Shown piece by piece: positions 33,313-40,716 of a stretch of DNA of 64,000 bases. Origin of the DNA: Micromonospora pisi (lineage in GTDB: Bacteria > Actinomycetota > Actinomycetes > Mycobacteriales > Micromonosporaceae); NCBI RefSeq assembly GCF_003633685.1, contig NZ_RBKT01000001.1:7936001-8000000 (forward strand), in the 5' to 3' direction. Each line of letters starts with the position of its first letter. Positions within the stretch are counted from its first letter, which is position 1. Made by a program: the position numbers and the translations under genes. A model generated the notes under the pieces. The model was given only the letters and a program-made list of their open reading frames with translations. It made no database searches and was not told the origin of the DNA.

Positions 33313-34776
33313 TCAGAACGGGTAGCTCGTGACGGTGCCCTGGAGCGTGACCCACTGGGTCTCGGTGAACGCGTCCACGTTCGCGGCGGCTCCACCGAAG
33401 CGGGCGCCGGTGCCGGAGGAGCCGACCCCGCCGAACGGGACGACGGCCTCGTCGCCGACCGTCTGGTCGTTGATGTGCACGATCCCGCTGGGGATCCGTT
33501 CGGCGAGGTCGAGCGCCTTCATCACGTCCCGGCTGAGGATGCCGAGCGAGAGCCCGTACTCGGTGTCGGTGGCGAGCGCCACGGCCTGGTCCAGGTCGGC
33601 GAAGCTGATCACCGGTGCGACCGGCCCGAAGACCTCCTCGCGGAACGCAGGTGTCGAGGGGCGGACCCCGGCGAGCACCGTCGGCCGGTAGAACAGCCCC
33701 TCATACGTCCCGCCGGCGGCGAGCGTCGCTCCGTCCTGGACGCTCGCCGTTACCAGGGCGTGCACTCTGTCCCGCTGCCGCTCGTCGATGATCGGTCCGA
33801 GGGCCACCTGTTCCCGGGCCGGGTCACCGACCGGGAGCCGGTTGGCGTGCTCGGCCAGTTCGGCGACGTACCGTTCGGCCACGCTCTCGTGCACCAGGTG
33901 CCGCCCCGTGGTCATGCAGATCTGTCCCTGGTGCAGGAACGAGCCCCAGGCGCCGGCCGAGACCGCGAGGTCCAGGTCGGCGTCGTCGAGCACGATCAGC
34001 GCCGAGTTCCCACCGAGTTCGAGATGGGCCCGCTTGAGGTGGCGGGCTGCCAGCTGGCCGACGGCGCGACCGGCCGTGGTCGAGCCGGTGAAGCTCACCA
34101 CGCGTACGTGCGGGTCGGCCACGAGCGACTCGCCGGTCGCCGCCCCACCGGGCAGTACATGCAGCAGACCGTCGGGGAGCCCGGCCTCCTCGAAGACCCG
34201 GGCGATGGCGACCCCGCCGCTGACCGCCGTACGCGGGTCGGGCTTGAGTACCACCGCGTTGCCGAGCGCCAGCGCCGGTGCGACCGAGCGGATGGCCAGG
34301 ATCAGTGGGAAGTTGAACGGTGCGATGACGCCGACCACGCCGGCCGGCACCCGACGGGCCAGGCTCATCCGAGGCGACGTGGACGGGATGATCTCGCCGA
34401 GCGGACGGGACGGGAGAGCGGCCGCCTCGTAGCACTCCTGCGCCGCGACGTGCGTTTCGAGTGCGGCCTTCGGTCCGATGGCGCCCGATTCGCGGACCAC
34501 CCAGTCGCCGATCTCGGTGGCGTGTTCCTCCCATAGCTGGCCGGCGCGGCGCAGCACGCTTGCCCGTTCCTCGAAGCTGGTCGTGGCCCAGGCGCGCTGA
34601 GCGGCGGCGGCGCGGGCGCAGGCGCGGGTGATGTCGTCCGGTCCGGCGACGCCGGTGCGACCGATCTCGGCGCCGGTGGCCGGCTCCAGGACGGCGGCGT
34701 CGCCGCCGTCGGCCTTGACCCAGCCGTCGCTGAAGATCTTGCCGTGCCAGGTGGTGGTGGGGTCGAGCAGAGTCAC
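33313..34776 (-). CDS. Aromatic aldehyde dehydrogenase (benzaldehyde/vanillin type)
   Basis: Encodes 487 residues of the ALDH superfamily. Catalytic features: the cofactor-binding GVIAPFNFPLILAIRSVAPA segment, Lys in NAVVLKPDP, the SFTGSTTAGR motif, catalytic Glu in HLELGGNSALIVLDDAD and nucleophile Cys in HQGQICMTTGRHLV. It most resembles benzaldehyde/vanillin dehydrogenases, which oxidise aromatic aldehydes to acids. Position directly upstream of pobA suggests 4-hydroxybenzaldehyde as substrate (inference). GTG at 34776 is preceded by GAGGAGGA. There is a 32-bp gap to pobA. Confidence 0.92.
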   Translation of the reverse strand: MTLLDPTTTWHGKIFSDGWVKADGGDAAVLEPATGAEIGRTGVAGPDDITRACARAAAAQRAWATTSFEERASVLRRAGQLWEEHATEIGDWVVRESGAIGPKAALETHVAAQECYEAAALPSRPLGEIIPSTSPRMSLARRVPAGVVGVIAPFNFPLILAIRSVAPALALGNAVVLKPDPRTAVSGGVAIARVFEEAGLPDGLLHVLPGGAATGESLVADPHVRVVSFTGSTTAGRAVGQLAARHLKRAHLELGGNSALIVLDDADLDLAVSAGAWGSFLHQGQICMTTGRHLVHESVAERYVAELAEHANRLPVGDPAREQVALGPIIDERQRDRVHALVTASVQDGATLAAGGTYEGLFYRPTVLAGVRPSTPAFREEVFGPVAPVISFADLDQAVALATDTEYGLSLGILSRDVMKALDLAERIPSGIVHINDQTVGDEAVVPFGGVGSSGTGARFGGAAANVDAFTETQWVTLQGTVTSYPF

Positions 34777-34870
34777 CGGATCCTCCTCTTCGAAGGGTGG
34801 CGGGGTGGCGGCGGGTGCCGCCGGGGGACGGGTTCGCGAGGACGGACCGGGTCAGGGCCCGCCCGCGGGT

Positions 34871-35692
34871 TCAGGGTTGGAAGCGGGGTTCGTCCTTCGC
34901 CCGCTGGATCTGCCCGAACACGTGCGCGCGCAACTCGGCGAAGCGGCTCGACGAGCGGGTGCCGAGCTGGTCGCGTTCGGCCGGCAGGTCGATCCGTACG
35001 TCGTCGAGGACCACGGTCGGCGAACTGGAGAGCACCAGGACCCGCTGGCCGAGGTAGACCGCCTCGTCGATGTCGTGGGTGACGAACAGAATGGTCACCC
35101 CGAGTCGCTGCCACAGCGACCGGACCAGGTCCTCCAGATCGGCCCGGGTCTGCGCGTCCACCGCCGCGAACGGCTCGTCCATCAGCAGGATGTGCGGCTC
35201 GTACGCGACCGCGCGGGCGATCGCCACCCGCTGCTGCATGCCGCCGGAGAGCTGCCACGGGTGGGCCTGGTGCACGTCGGCGAGTCCGACCGCGGCGAGC
35301 GCGGAGTCGACCAGTTCGCGGCGCCGGGCCCGGGGCAGCCCCTTCTGTTTCAGGGGCAGTTCGACGTTGCCCCGTACGGTCATCCACGGGAAGAGACTGC
35401 GACCGTACTCCTGGAAGACGACGGCCATGCCTGGCGGCGGCCCGGCCACCGGGGTTCCTTCCAGCACCACCTGCCCGCCGGTCGGGGCGAGCAGCCCGGC
35501 GATGCAGCGCAGCAGCGTGGTCTTGCCGGCGCCGGACGGCCCGACGACGCAGACCAGTTCGCCCCGGTCGACCGCGAAGGTCAGGTCCCGGACCGCCTCG
35601 ACCGACCGGCCCCGACCGTCGTAGACCTTGCGTACGCCGCGTACGTCGAGCAGCACGTCGGACCCGGTACGCGCCTGGCTCATGGTGCTCAT
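34871..35692 (-). CDS. ABC transporter ATP-binding protein (NitT/TauT type)
   Basis: Encodes 273 residues with Walker A GPSGAGKTTLL, Q-loop FQEYGRSLFPWMTV, signature LSGGMQQRVAIARAVA, Walker B HILLMDEPFAAVDAQTR and the H-loop TILFVTHDIDEA. This is the SsuB/TauB-like group that powers uptake of sulfonates, nitrate, or aromatic compounds. The ATG at 35692 overlaps the stop of the permease gene. With two permeases upstream and aromatic enzymes downstream it probably drives import of an aromatic acid or aldehyde. Confidence 0.94.
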   Translation of the reverse strand: MSTMSQARTGSDVLLDVRGVRKVYDGRGRSVEAVRDLTFAVDRGELVCVVGPSGAGKTTLLRCIAGLLAPTGGQVVLEGTPVAGPPPGMAVVFQEYGRSLFPWMTVRGNVELPLKQKGLPRARRRELVDSALAAVGLADVHQAHPWQLSGGMQQRVAIARAVAYEPHILLMDEPFAAVDAQTRADLEDLVRSLWQRLGVTILFVTHDIDEAVYLGQRVLVLSSSPTVVLDDVRIDLPAERDQLGTRSSSRFAELRAHVFGQIQRAKDEPRFQP

Positions 35693-36483
35693 TGACTCCC
35701 GCCTCGCTGGGCCTGACGCAGCCCGAAGTACCAGTGGAGGACCCGCCGCTCGAAGACCCGCATGCCGAGCGCGAGCAGGAACCCGAGCAGGCCGAGCAGC
35801 AGGATGCCGGTCCACATCTCGGTGACCGCGAACGACCGCTGGAACTGGATGATGGTGAAGCCGAGTCCGTTGCTGGCGGCGAACATCTCGCTGATGACCA
35901 TCAGGATGATGCCGATCGAGAGCCCTTGCCGCATGCCGGTGACGATCTGCGGGCTGGCCGAGCGGATCACCAGGTGCCACAGCCGCGCCGGCCCGGTGAT
36001 GCCGTAGCAGCGGGACGTCTCGGCGAGCACCTCGTCGACCGCGCGTACGCCCTCGACCGTGTTGAGCAGGATCGGCCAGAGGCAGCCGGAGACGACGACC
36101 AGCACCTTCATCGAGTCGCCGATGCCGGCGAAGAGCATCAGCACCGGAACCAGCACCGGTGGCGGGATCGCCCGGAGGAACTCCAGTACCGGTTCGCAGA
36201 ACGCCCGGACCGGTCGCGACGACCCGATCACCACGCCGAGTCCGACGCCGAGCAGGACGGCCAGTCCGAACCCGGCGAGCAGCCGGACCAGGCTGGGCAG
36301 TACGTCGTCGGCGAGCCGGCTGGTCCGCAACCAGACGTCGTCGAAGGTGCTGAGGATCTCCGACAGCGGCGGCAGGTAGTAGCTCTCGCTGTCGGCGGAG
36401 CCGACCCACCAGAGTACGAACAGGACGATCGGCAGTAGCAGCGCGGCGATTGCACCTCGTGCCATCCGCAGCGTCACGCTCAC
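35689..36483 (-). CDS. ABC transporter permease (second of two)
   Basis: Encodes 264 residues with six membrane helices. The BPD inner-membrane domain shows the EAA-loop region LAETSRCYGITGPARLWHLV, then IRSASPQIVTGMRQGLSIGI, typical of SsuC/TauC-like permeases. Its GTG overlaps the stop of the upstream permease (GTGA), and its stop overlaps the ATPase start. It forms a heterodimer with the neighbouring permease in the importer. Confidence 0.93.
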   Translation of the reverse strand: MSVTLRMARGAIAALLLPIVLFVLWWVGSADSESYYLPPLSEILSTFDDVWLRTSRLADDVLPSLVRLLAGFGLAVLLGVGLGVVIGSSRPVRAFCEPVLEFLRAIPPPVLVPVLMLFAGIGDSMKVLVVVSGCLWPILLNTVEGVRAVDEVLAETSRCYGITGPARLWHLVIRSASPQIVTGMRQGLSIGIILMVISEMFAASNGLGFTIIQFQRSFAVTEMWTGILLLGLLGFLLALGMRVFERRVLHWYFGLRQAQRGGSQ

Positions 36484-37328
36484 GCGGCCACCTCGCTCCG
36501 GATCGAGGGGTGCCAGGCGAGCACCCAGCGTTCCACCAGCCGGGCCAGCGTGTTGACCGCCACTCCGAGCAGTCCGGTGACGACGACCAGGGCGTACATC
36601 TCGGCGACGGCGCCGCCGGACTGTGCCGTACCGATGGCGTTGCCCAGGCCGGGCGCGCCGATGATGAGTTCCGCCGTGATCGCCAGGATCAGGGCCACCG
36701 CGGCGGCGAGCCGGATCCCGGTGAGCAGGTACGGCAGCGCGGTGGGCCAGGTGACGTACCGGATCCGGGCCAGCCGGCCGAGCCCGAACGTACGGGCGGT
36801 GTCCCGGGCCACGGGGTCGACGTCCTGGACGCCGTAGAGCACCTGGATCAGCACCTGCCAGAACGAGGCGTAGACGACGAGCAGCAGCACCGAGCGCAGG
36901 TCGGTGCCGAAGAGCAGGACGGCGAGCGGGATGAGCGCCACCGACGGGATCGGGCGGAGGAACTCGACGGTGGAGGCGGTGAACTCACGCAGCACCCCGA
37001 TCGTGCCGATGGTGAAGCCGAGGACGACCCCGAGCGCCACCGCGATGGCGAGGCCGAGGAACCAGCCTCGGACGGTGTCCCCGGCGGCGACCCAGAAGGT
37101 CGGTTCGCCGAGTAGTCGGCCCAGTTCGCCGGCGATCTCGCTGGCCGGCGGGAGGTATTCCGGGGAGACCAGGCCGATCCGGGGGACCGTCTCCAGCACG
37201 GCCAGGAACGAGGTGAAGCCGAGTACGCCGAGCAGCGTGTTGCCGGCGATCAGCCGGCGCAGCAGCGGGGGGCGGACCTTCGCGCCGGTGGCGACGGCTG
37301 GCGGTGCGACCGGTGGGGCTGCGGTCAC
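36480..37328 (-). CDS. ABC transporter permease (first of two)
   Basis: Encodes 282 residues. About 25 Ala/Pro-rich residues are followed by six helices; the EAA-loop reads ARDTARTFGLGRLARIRYVT, then WPTALPYLLTGIRLAAAVAL, as in SsuC/TauC permeases. The GTG at 37328 overlaps the stop of a 21-codon upstream frame (GTGA), and translational coupling to that mini-gene supports this start over a longer frame to 37487. No other ribosome binding site is visible for it. No substrate-binding protein gene is found in the operon. Confidence 0.9.
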   Translation of the reverse strand: MTAAPPVAPPAVATGAKVRPPLLRRLIAGNTLLGVLGFTSFLAVLETVPRIGLVSPEYLPPASEIAGELGRLLGEPTFWVAAGDTVRGWFLGLAIAVALGVVLGFTIGTIGVLREFTASTVEFLRPIPSVALIPLAVLLFGTDLRSVLLLVVYASFWQVLIQVLYGVQDVDPVARDTARTFGLGRLARIRYVTWPTALPYLLTGIRLAAAVALILAITAELIIGAPGLGNAIGTAQSGGAVAEMYALVVVTGLLGVAVNTLARLVERWVLAWHPSIRSEVAA

Positions 37329-37390
37329 GGCAGCACGGCTACGGCGAGCAGCAGGGTGGCGGCGATGGGGCTGGCGATGAGACGGCGCAT
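37325..37390 (-). CDS. 21-residue signal-peptide-like mini-gene at the head of the ABC operon
   Basis: ATG at 37390 has AGGAG six bases upstream, the best ribosome binding site in the operon. The 21-residue product starts MRRLIASPIAATLLLAV: a basic N-region and a hydrophobic core ending before any cleavage site. It looks exactly like the start of an exported binding protein. The stop overlaps the permease GTG. The importer lacks a binding-protein gene, so this may be the stub left by deletion of that gene, now kept as a leader that couples translation. A genuine tiny membrane peptide is the alternative. Confidence 0.6.
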   Translation of the reverse strand: MRRLIASPIAATLLLAVAVLP

Positions 37391-37701
37391 GAGTTACTCC
37401 TGCGTCCGGTGGTCGGTGTGGACCGAGGGGAAGGGCCTCGACCGGAAGCCCTCGCGGGGTGTTCGCAAGCTCTGATCGTGTTCGCAAGCCGAACGGCTGT
37501 TCTCATATTGAAACTTGGCATGTGGTCCGGCTCACGTCAACGGGTGCCGGCAACATTTCCGCAACGGCCACAGAGGCTCGTCGCGACCGCTCCCGGCGCT
37601 CGTTGACGGATCGCGCCCGAGGCGGCTACGTTCGTTATGAGGACGGAAGTCCGCATGCCGAACAGCTGGCGGTGGTCCCGCGACGGGGAGGCGGAAGGCC
37701 G
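37391..37701. other. Divergent promoter region of the aromatic operons
   Basis: The 311 bp between the ABC/pobA operon and pcaIJ. The left-centre holds GTGTTCGCAAGC direct repeats and the GTTCG-N5-CGAAC palindrome listed separately, next to an A/T-rich block (about 37498-37515, TGTTCTCATATTGAAACTTG) likely to carry promoters. No gene is evident. Confidence 0.6.
37459..37494. promoter_or_regulatory. Probable IclR-type (PcaR-like) operator in the divergent region
   Basis: GTGTTCGCAAGC occurs twice (37459-37470 and 37478-37489), 19 bp apart, about two helical turns. The second copy forms the perfect palindrome GTTCG-CAAGC-CGAAC at 37480-37494. The known Pseudomonas PcaR site has the same 15-bp form, starting GTTCG. 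The regulator is most likely the IclR protein at the end of the pca operon, acting on both divergent operons. Confidence 0.65.
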
Positions 37702-38520
37702 ATGGCAAGGATCGTCTCGCTCGCGGACGGGATCGCGGAGCTGGTGAGCGACGGTGACGTGGTGGCCCTGGAGGGGTTCACCCATCTCATTCCGTTCGCC
37801 GCCGGACACGAGATCATCCGTCAGGGCCGACGCGATCTGACCCTGGTCCGGATGACCCCGGACGTCATCTACGACCAGCTGATCGGCATGGGCTGCGCCA
37901 GCCACCTGGTTTTCTCCTGGGGCGGCAACCCCGGCGTCGGCTCCCTGCACCGGTTCCGCGACGCGGTGCAGAACTCCTGGCCGACCCGGCTCGAACTGGA
38001 GGAACACAGCCACGCCGGAATGGCCAACCGGTACGTCGCCGGTGCGTCCGGCCTGCCGTTCGCCGTACTGCGCGGCTACACCGGCACCGACCTGCCCCGA
38101 CACACCCCGAACATCAAGGCGATCAGCTGCCCGTTCACCGGGGAACTGCTGACCGCGGTGCCGGCCCTGCGGCCGGACGTGACCGTGGTGCACGCCCAGC
38201 GGGCCGACCGCGCCGGCAACGTCCAGCTCTGGGGCATCACCGGGGTCCAGAAGGAGGCGGTGCTCGCCGCGCACCGGTCCCTGGTCACCGTCGAGGAGGT
38301 GGTCGACCGGCTGGAGCCCGTACCGGGTCAGGTCATCCTCCCCTCCTGGGTGGTGACCGCGGTGGCCGAGGTGCCCGGCGGTTCCCACCCCTCGTACGCC
38401 CAGGGCTACTCGGTCCGGGACAACGACTTCTACGTCGGCTGGGACGAGATCAGTCGGGACCGGGACACCTTCCGCCAGTGGATGGAGCGACACGTGCTGG
38501 AAGTGGGGGAACTCGAATGA
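37702..38520 (+). CDS. pcaI: 3-oxoadipate CoA-transferase subunit A
   Basis: Encodes 272 residues from ATG at 37702. A family I CoA-transferase alpha subunit: it starts ARIVSLADGIAELVSDGDVV, with the GFTHLIPFAAGHEIIRQGRR region and a VFSWGGNPGVGSLHRFRDAV stretch. With PcaJ it transfers CoA from succinyl-CoA to 3-oxoadipate, the activating step of the beta-ketoadipate pathway. It is the first gene of the pca operon, and its stop overlaps the pcaJ start (ATGA). Actinobacterial PcaI is usually of this longer type. Confidence 0.92.
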   Translation: MARIVSLADGIAELVSDGDVVALEGFTHLIPFAAGHEIIRQGRRDLTLVRMTPDVIYDQLIGMGCASHLVFSWGGNPGVGSLHRFRDAVQNSWPTRLELEEHSHAGMANRYVAGASGLPFAVLRGYTGTDLPRHTPNIKAISCPFTGELLTAVPALRPDVTVVHAQRADRAGNVQLWGITGVQKEAVLAAHRSLVTVEEVVDRLEPVPGQVILPSWVVTAVAEVPGGSHPSYAQGYSVRDNDFYVGWDEISRDRDTFRQWMERHVLEVGELE

Positions 38521-39308
38521 GTCCAGGGCCGGGCACCGAGGACCGTCCGGAGTGGACAGCTGACGAGATGATGACCGTGGCCGCGTCCCGGCAGTTGCGC
38601 GACGGCACCGCCTGCTTCGTCGGCATCGGTCTGCCGAGCACGGCGGCCAACCTGGCCCGCGCCACCCACGCACCCAACCTGGTGCTCATCTACGAGTCCG
38701 GCTGCCTCGGTGCCAAGCCCGACCGGCTGCCACTCTCGATCGGCGACGGCATCCTCGCCGACACCGCCGAATCGGTCGTCTCCGTCCCCGAGGTCTTCAA
38801 CTACTGGCTCCAACCCGGCCGGATCGACGTCGGTTTCCTCGGTGCGGCCCAGCTCGACCGCCTGGGCAACCTGAACACCACCGTCATCGGCGGCAGCTAC
38901 GAGGACCCCAAGGTGCGACTACCCGGGGCCGGCGGTGCCCCCGAGATCGCCGCCTCCTGCCGCGAGGTGGTGGTCGTGGTCCGGCAGACCCCGCGTACGT
39001 TTGTCGACACGGTCGACTTCGTCACCTCCGTCGGCTACGGCAGGGGACCCGGCGACCGGGAACGGCTCGGGCTGCGCGGCGGCGGTCCCCGCCTGGTCAT
39101 CACCGACCTCGGCGTGCTGGAGCCCGACCCGGACAGCCTCGAGTTGACCCTGACCCGGCTGCACCCCGGCGCCACCGTCGCGCAGGCGCGCGCCGCCACC
39201 GGCTGGCCGCTGGCGGTCTCCGACGACCTCGTCACCAGCGATCCACCGACCGACGTCGAACTCACCGCGCTGCGCGCCCTCACCGCCACCCTCGGCGCTA
39301 GGGCATGA
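38517..39308 (+). CDS. pcaJ: 3-oxoadipate CoA-transferase subunit B
   Basis: Encodes 263 residues. Beta-subunit landmarks include RDGTACFVGIGLPSTAANLA, then the YESGCLGAKP loop holding the catalytic Glu, a GRIDVGFLGAAQLDRLGNLN stretch and GAGGAPEIAASCREVVVVVR. It completes the CoA-transferase with PcaI, with which it is translationally coupled. An 87-bp gap follows before pcaH, which has its own AGGAGG. Confidence 0.92.
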   Translation: MSPGPGTEDRPEWTADEMMTVAASRQLRDGTACFVGIGLPSTAANLARATHAPNLVLIYESGCLGAKPDRLPLSIGDGILADTAESVVSVPEVFNYWLQPGRIDVGFLGAAQLDRLGNLNTTVIGGSYEDPKVRLPGAGGAPEIAASCREVVVVVRQTPRTFVDTVDFVTSVGYGRGPGDRERLGLRGGGPRLVITDLGVLEPDPDSLELTLTRLHPGATVAQARAATGWPLAVSDDLVTSDPPTDVELTALRALTATLGARA

Positions 39309-39395
39309 CCGACGGCGGCTTCTCCGCTGGCCGCGATCCGTATCGGCGTCGGCCGAAGACTGGCCGTCGTCCATGAAGCCTGTTAGGAGGTTCCG

Positions 39396-40148
39396 ATGAC
39401 CAACTTCACGGAACGCGGCCCGACCGGGCTGCTGCTGCCGCGCTACCGCCCGGACGGCGACCGGACCCACCCGCCGCTGCTCAGTCCGGAGTACGGCTCG
39501 ACCGTGCTGCGGGCCCCGAGCCGGCCCCTGGCGCTGCTCCCGCAGCGGCTGACCGAGATCACCGGGCCGCTGCTCGGCGCGGACCGGCTCGGACCGCTCG
39601 ACCACGACCTGACCCGCCAGCACGAGGACGAACCCCTCGGCCAGCGGATCATCGTGCACGGCCAGGTACGCGACGGTGACGGCCGTCCGGTGCCGGGCAC
39701 ACTGGTCGAGGTCTGGCAGCCGAACGCGGCCGGCCGCTACCGGCACGCGGTCGACAACTGGCCGGCCCCGTTGGACCCGAACTTCACCGGGGTCGGGCGG
39801 ACCCTCACCGACGCCGACGGGCGTTACCGGTTCGTCACCGTGCAGCCGGGCGCCTACCCGTGGCGCAACCACCTCAATGCCTGGCGACCGGCACACATCC
39901 ACTTCTCGCTCTTCGGCCGGGCCTTCACCCAGCGCCTGGTCACCCAGATGTACTTCCCGGGCGACCCGCTCTTCTTCCAGGACCCGATCTTCAACTCGAT
40001 CCCCGACCCGGCCGCCCGGCAGCGGTTGGTCTCCCGCTACGACCACAGTGTCTCCGAACCGGAGTGGGCCCTGGGGTACGAGTTCGACCTGGTCCTGCGC
40101 GGCCGGGAGAGCACACCCTTCGAGGACGGGGACGACGACGATGACTGA
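39396..40148 (+). CDS. pcaH: Protocatechuate 3,4-dioxygenase beta subunit
   Basis: Encodes 250 residues. An intradiol ring-cleaving dioxygenase subunit that carries the non-haem Fe(III). The beta-sandwich core is IIVHGQVRDGDGRPVPGTLV, then EVWQPNAAGRYRHAVDNWPA with the first ligand Tyr. Next come PGAYPWRNHL with the second Tyr and RPAHIHFSLFG with the two ligand His. It opens protocatechuate to 3-carboxy-cis,cis-muconate. AGGAGG precedes the ATG. The C-terminal Asp-rich tail (DGDDDDD) overlaps the pcaG start by eight bases. Confidence 0.96.
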   Translation: MTNFTERGPTGLLLPRYRPDGDRTHPPLLSPEYGSTVLRAPSRPLALLPQRLTEITGPLLGADRLGPLDHDLTRQHEDEPLGQRIIVHGQVRDGDGRPVPGTLVEVWQPNAAGRYRHAVDNWPAPLDPNFTGVGRTLTDADGRYRFVTVQPGAYPWRNHLNAWRPAHIHFSLFGRAFTQRLVTQMYFPGDPLFFQDPIFNSIPDPAARQRLVSRYDHSVSEPEWALGYEFDLVLRGRESTPFEDGDDDDD

Positions 40149-40716
40149 CCACTGGCCCGGGTCCACACCGTCGCAGACCGTCGGGCCGTACCTGCACCTC
40201 GGACTCCTCTGGCCGGACGGGCCGGATGTCGTACCGCCCGGCACACCCGGGGAGATCTGGCTGCGCGGCCAGATCTTCGATGGTGCCGGTGCCCCGGTGG
40301 TCGACGCGCTGGTGGAGAGTTGGCAGGCCGATCCGGACGGGCGCTTCGACCACCCGGACGATCCTCGGGGTGCCGTTCGTCCGACCGTCGCCGGCTTCCG
40401 TGGCTTCGGCCGCAGCGCCACCGACGCCACCGGCGCGTACGCGATCCGCACGGTCAAGCCGGGCCCGCTGCCCGGCCCGGACGGCGTCACCGAGGCCCCG
40501 CACCTGGACCTGTCGGTCTTCGCCCGTGGACTGCTGCACCGCCTGGTCACCCGGCTCTACTTCCCGGACGAGCCGGCGGCGAACGCGACCGACCCGGTGC
40601 TCGCCGGCCTCGATCCGGCCCGCCGCCCGACCCTGGTCGCCCGGCCCGCCCCGGACGGGTTCCGTTTCGACATCCATCTGCAGGGCGAGCATGAGACTGT
40701 CTTCTTCGCCGTCTGA
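40141..40716 (+). CDS. pcaG: Protocatechuate 3,4-dioxygenase alpha subunit
   Basis: Encodes 191 residues. The alpha subunit has the same fold as PcaH but lacks the full iron ligand set. It starts PSQTVGPYLHLGLLWPDGPD, continues IWLRGQIFDGAGAPVVDALV with ESWQADPDGRF, and has the HLDLSVFARGLLHRLVTRLY strand in place of the ligand His pair. The alpha/beta heterodimer forms the active enzyme. ATG at 40141 lies inside the end of pcaH. Its own last codons and stop lie in the first copy of a 15-bp tandem repeat that continues into pcaB. Confidence 0.95.
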   Translation: MTDHWPGSTPSQTVGPYLHLGLLWPDGPDVVPPGTPGEIWLRGQIFDGAGAPVVDALVESWQADPDGRFDHPDDPRGAVRPTVAGFRGFGRSATDATGAYAIRTVKPGPLPGPDGVTEAPHLDLSVFARGLLHRLVTRLYFPDEPAANATDPVLAGLDPARRPTLVARPAPDGFRFDIHLQGEHETVFFAV

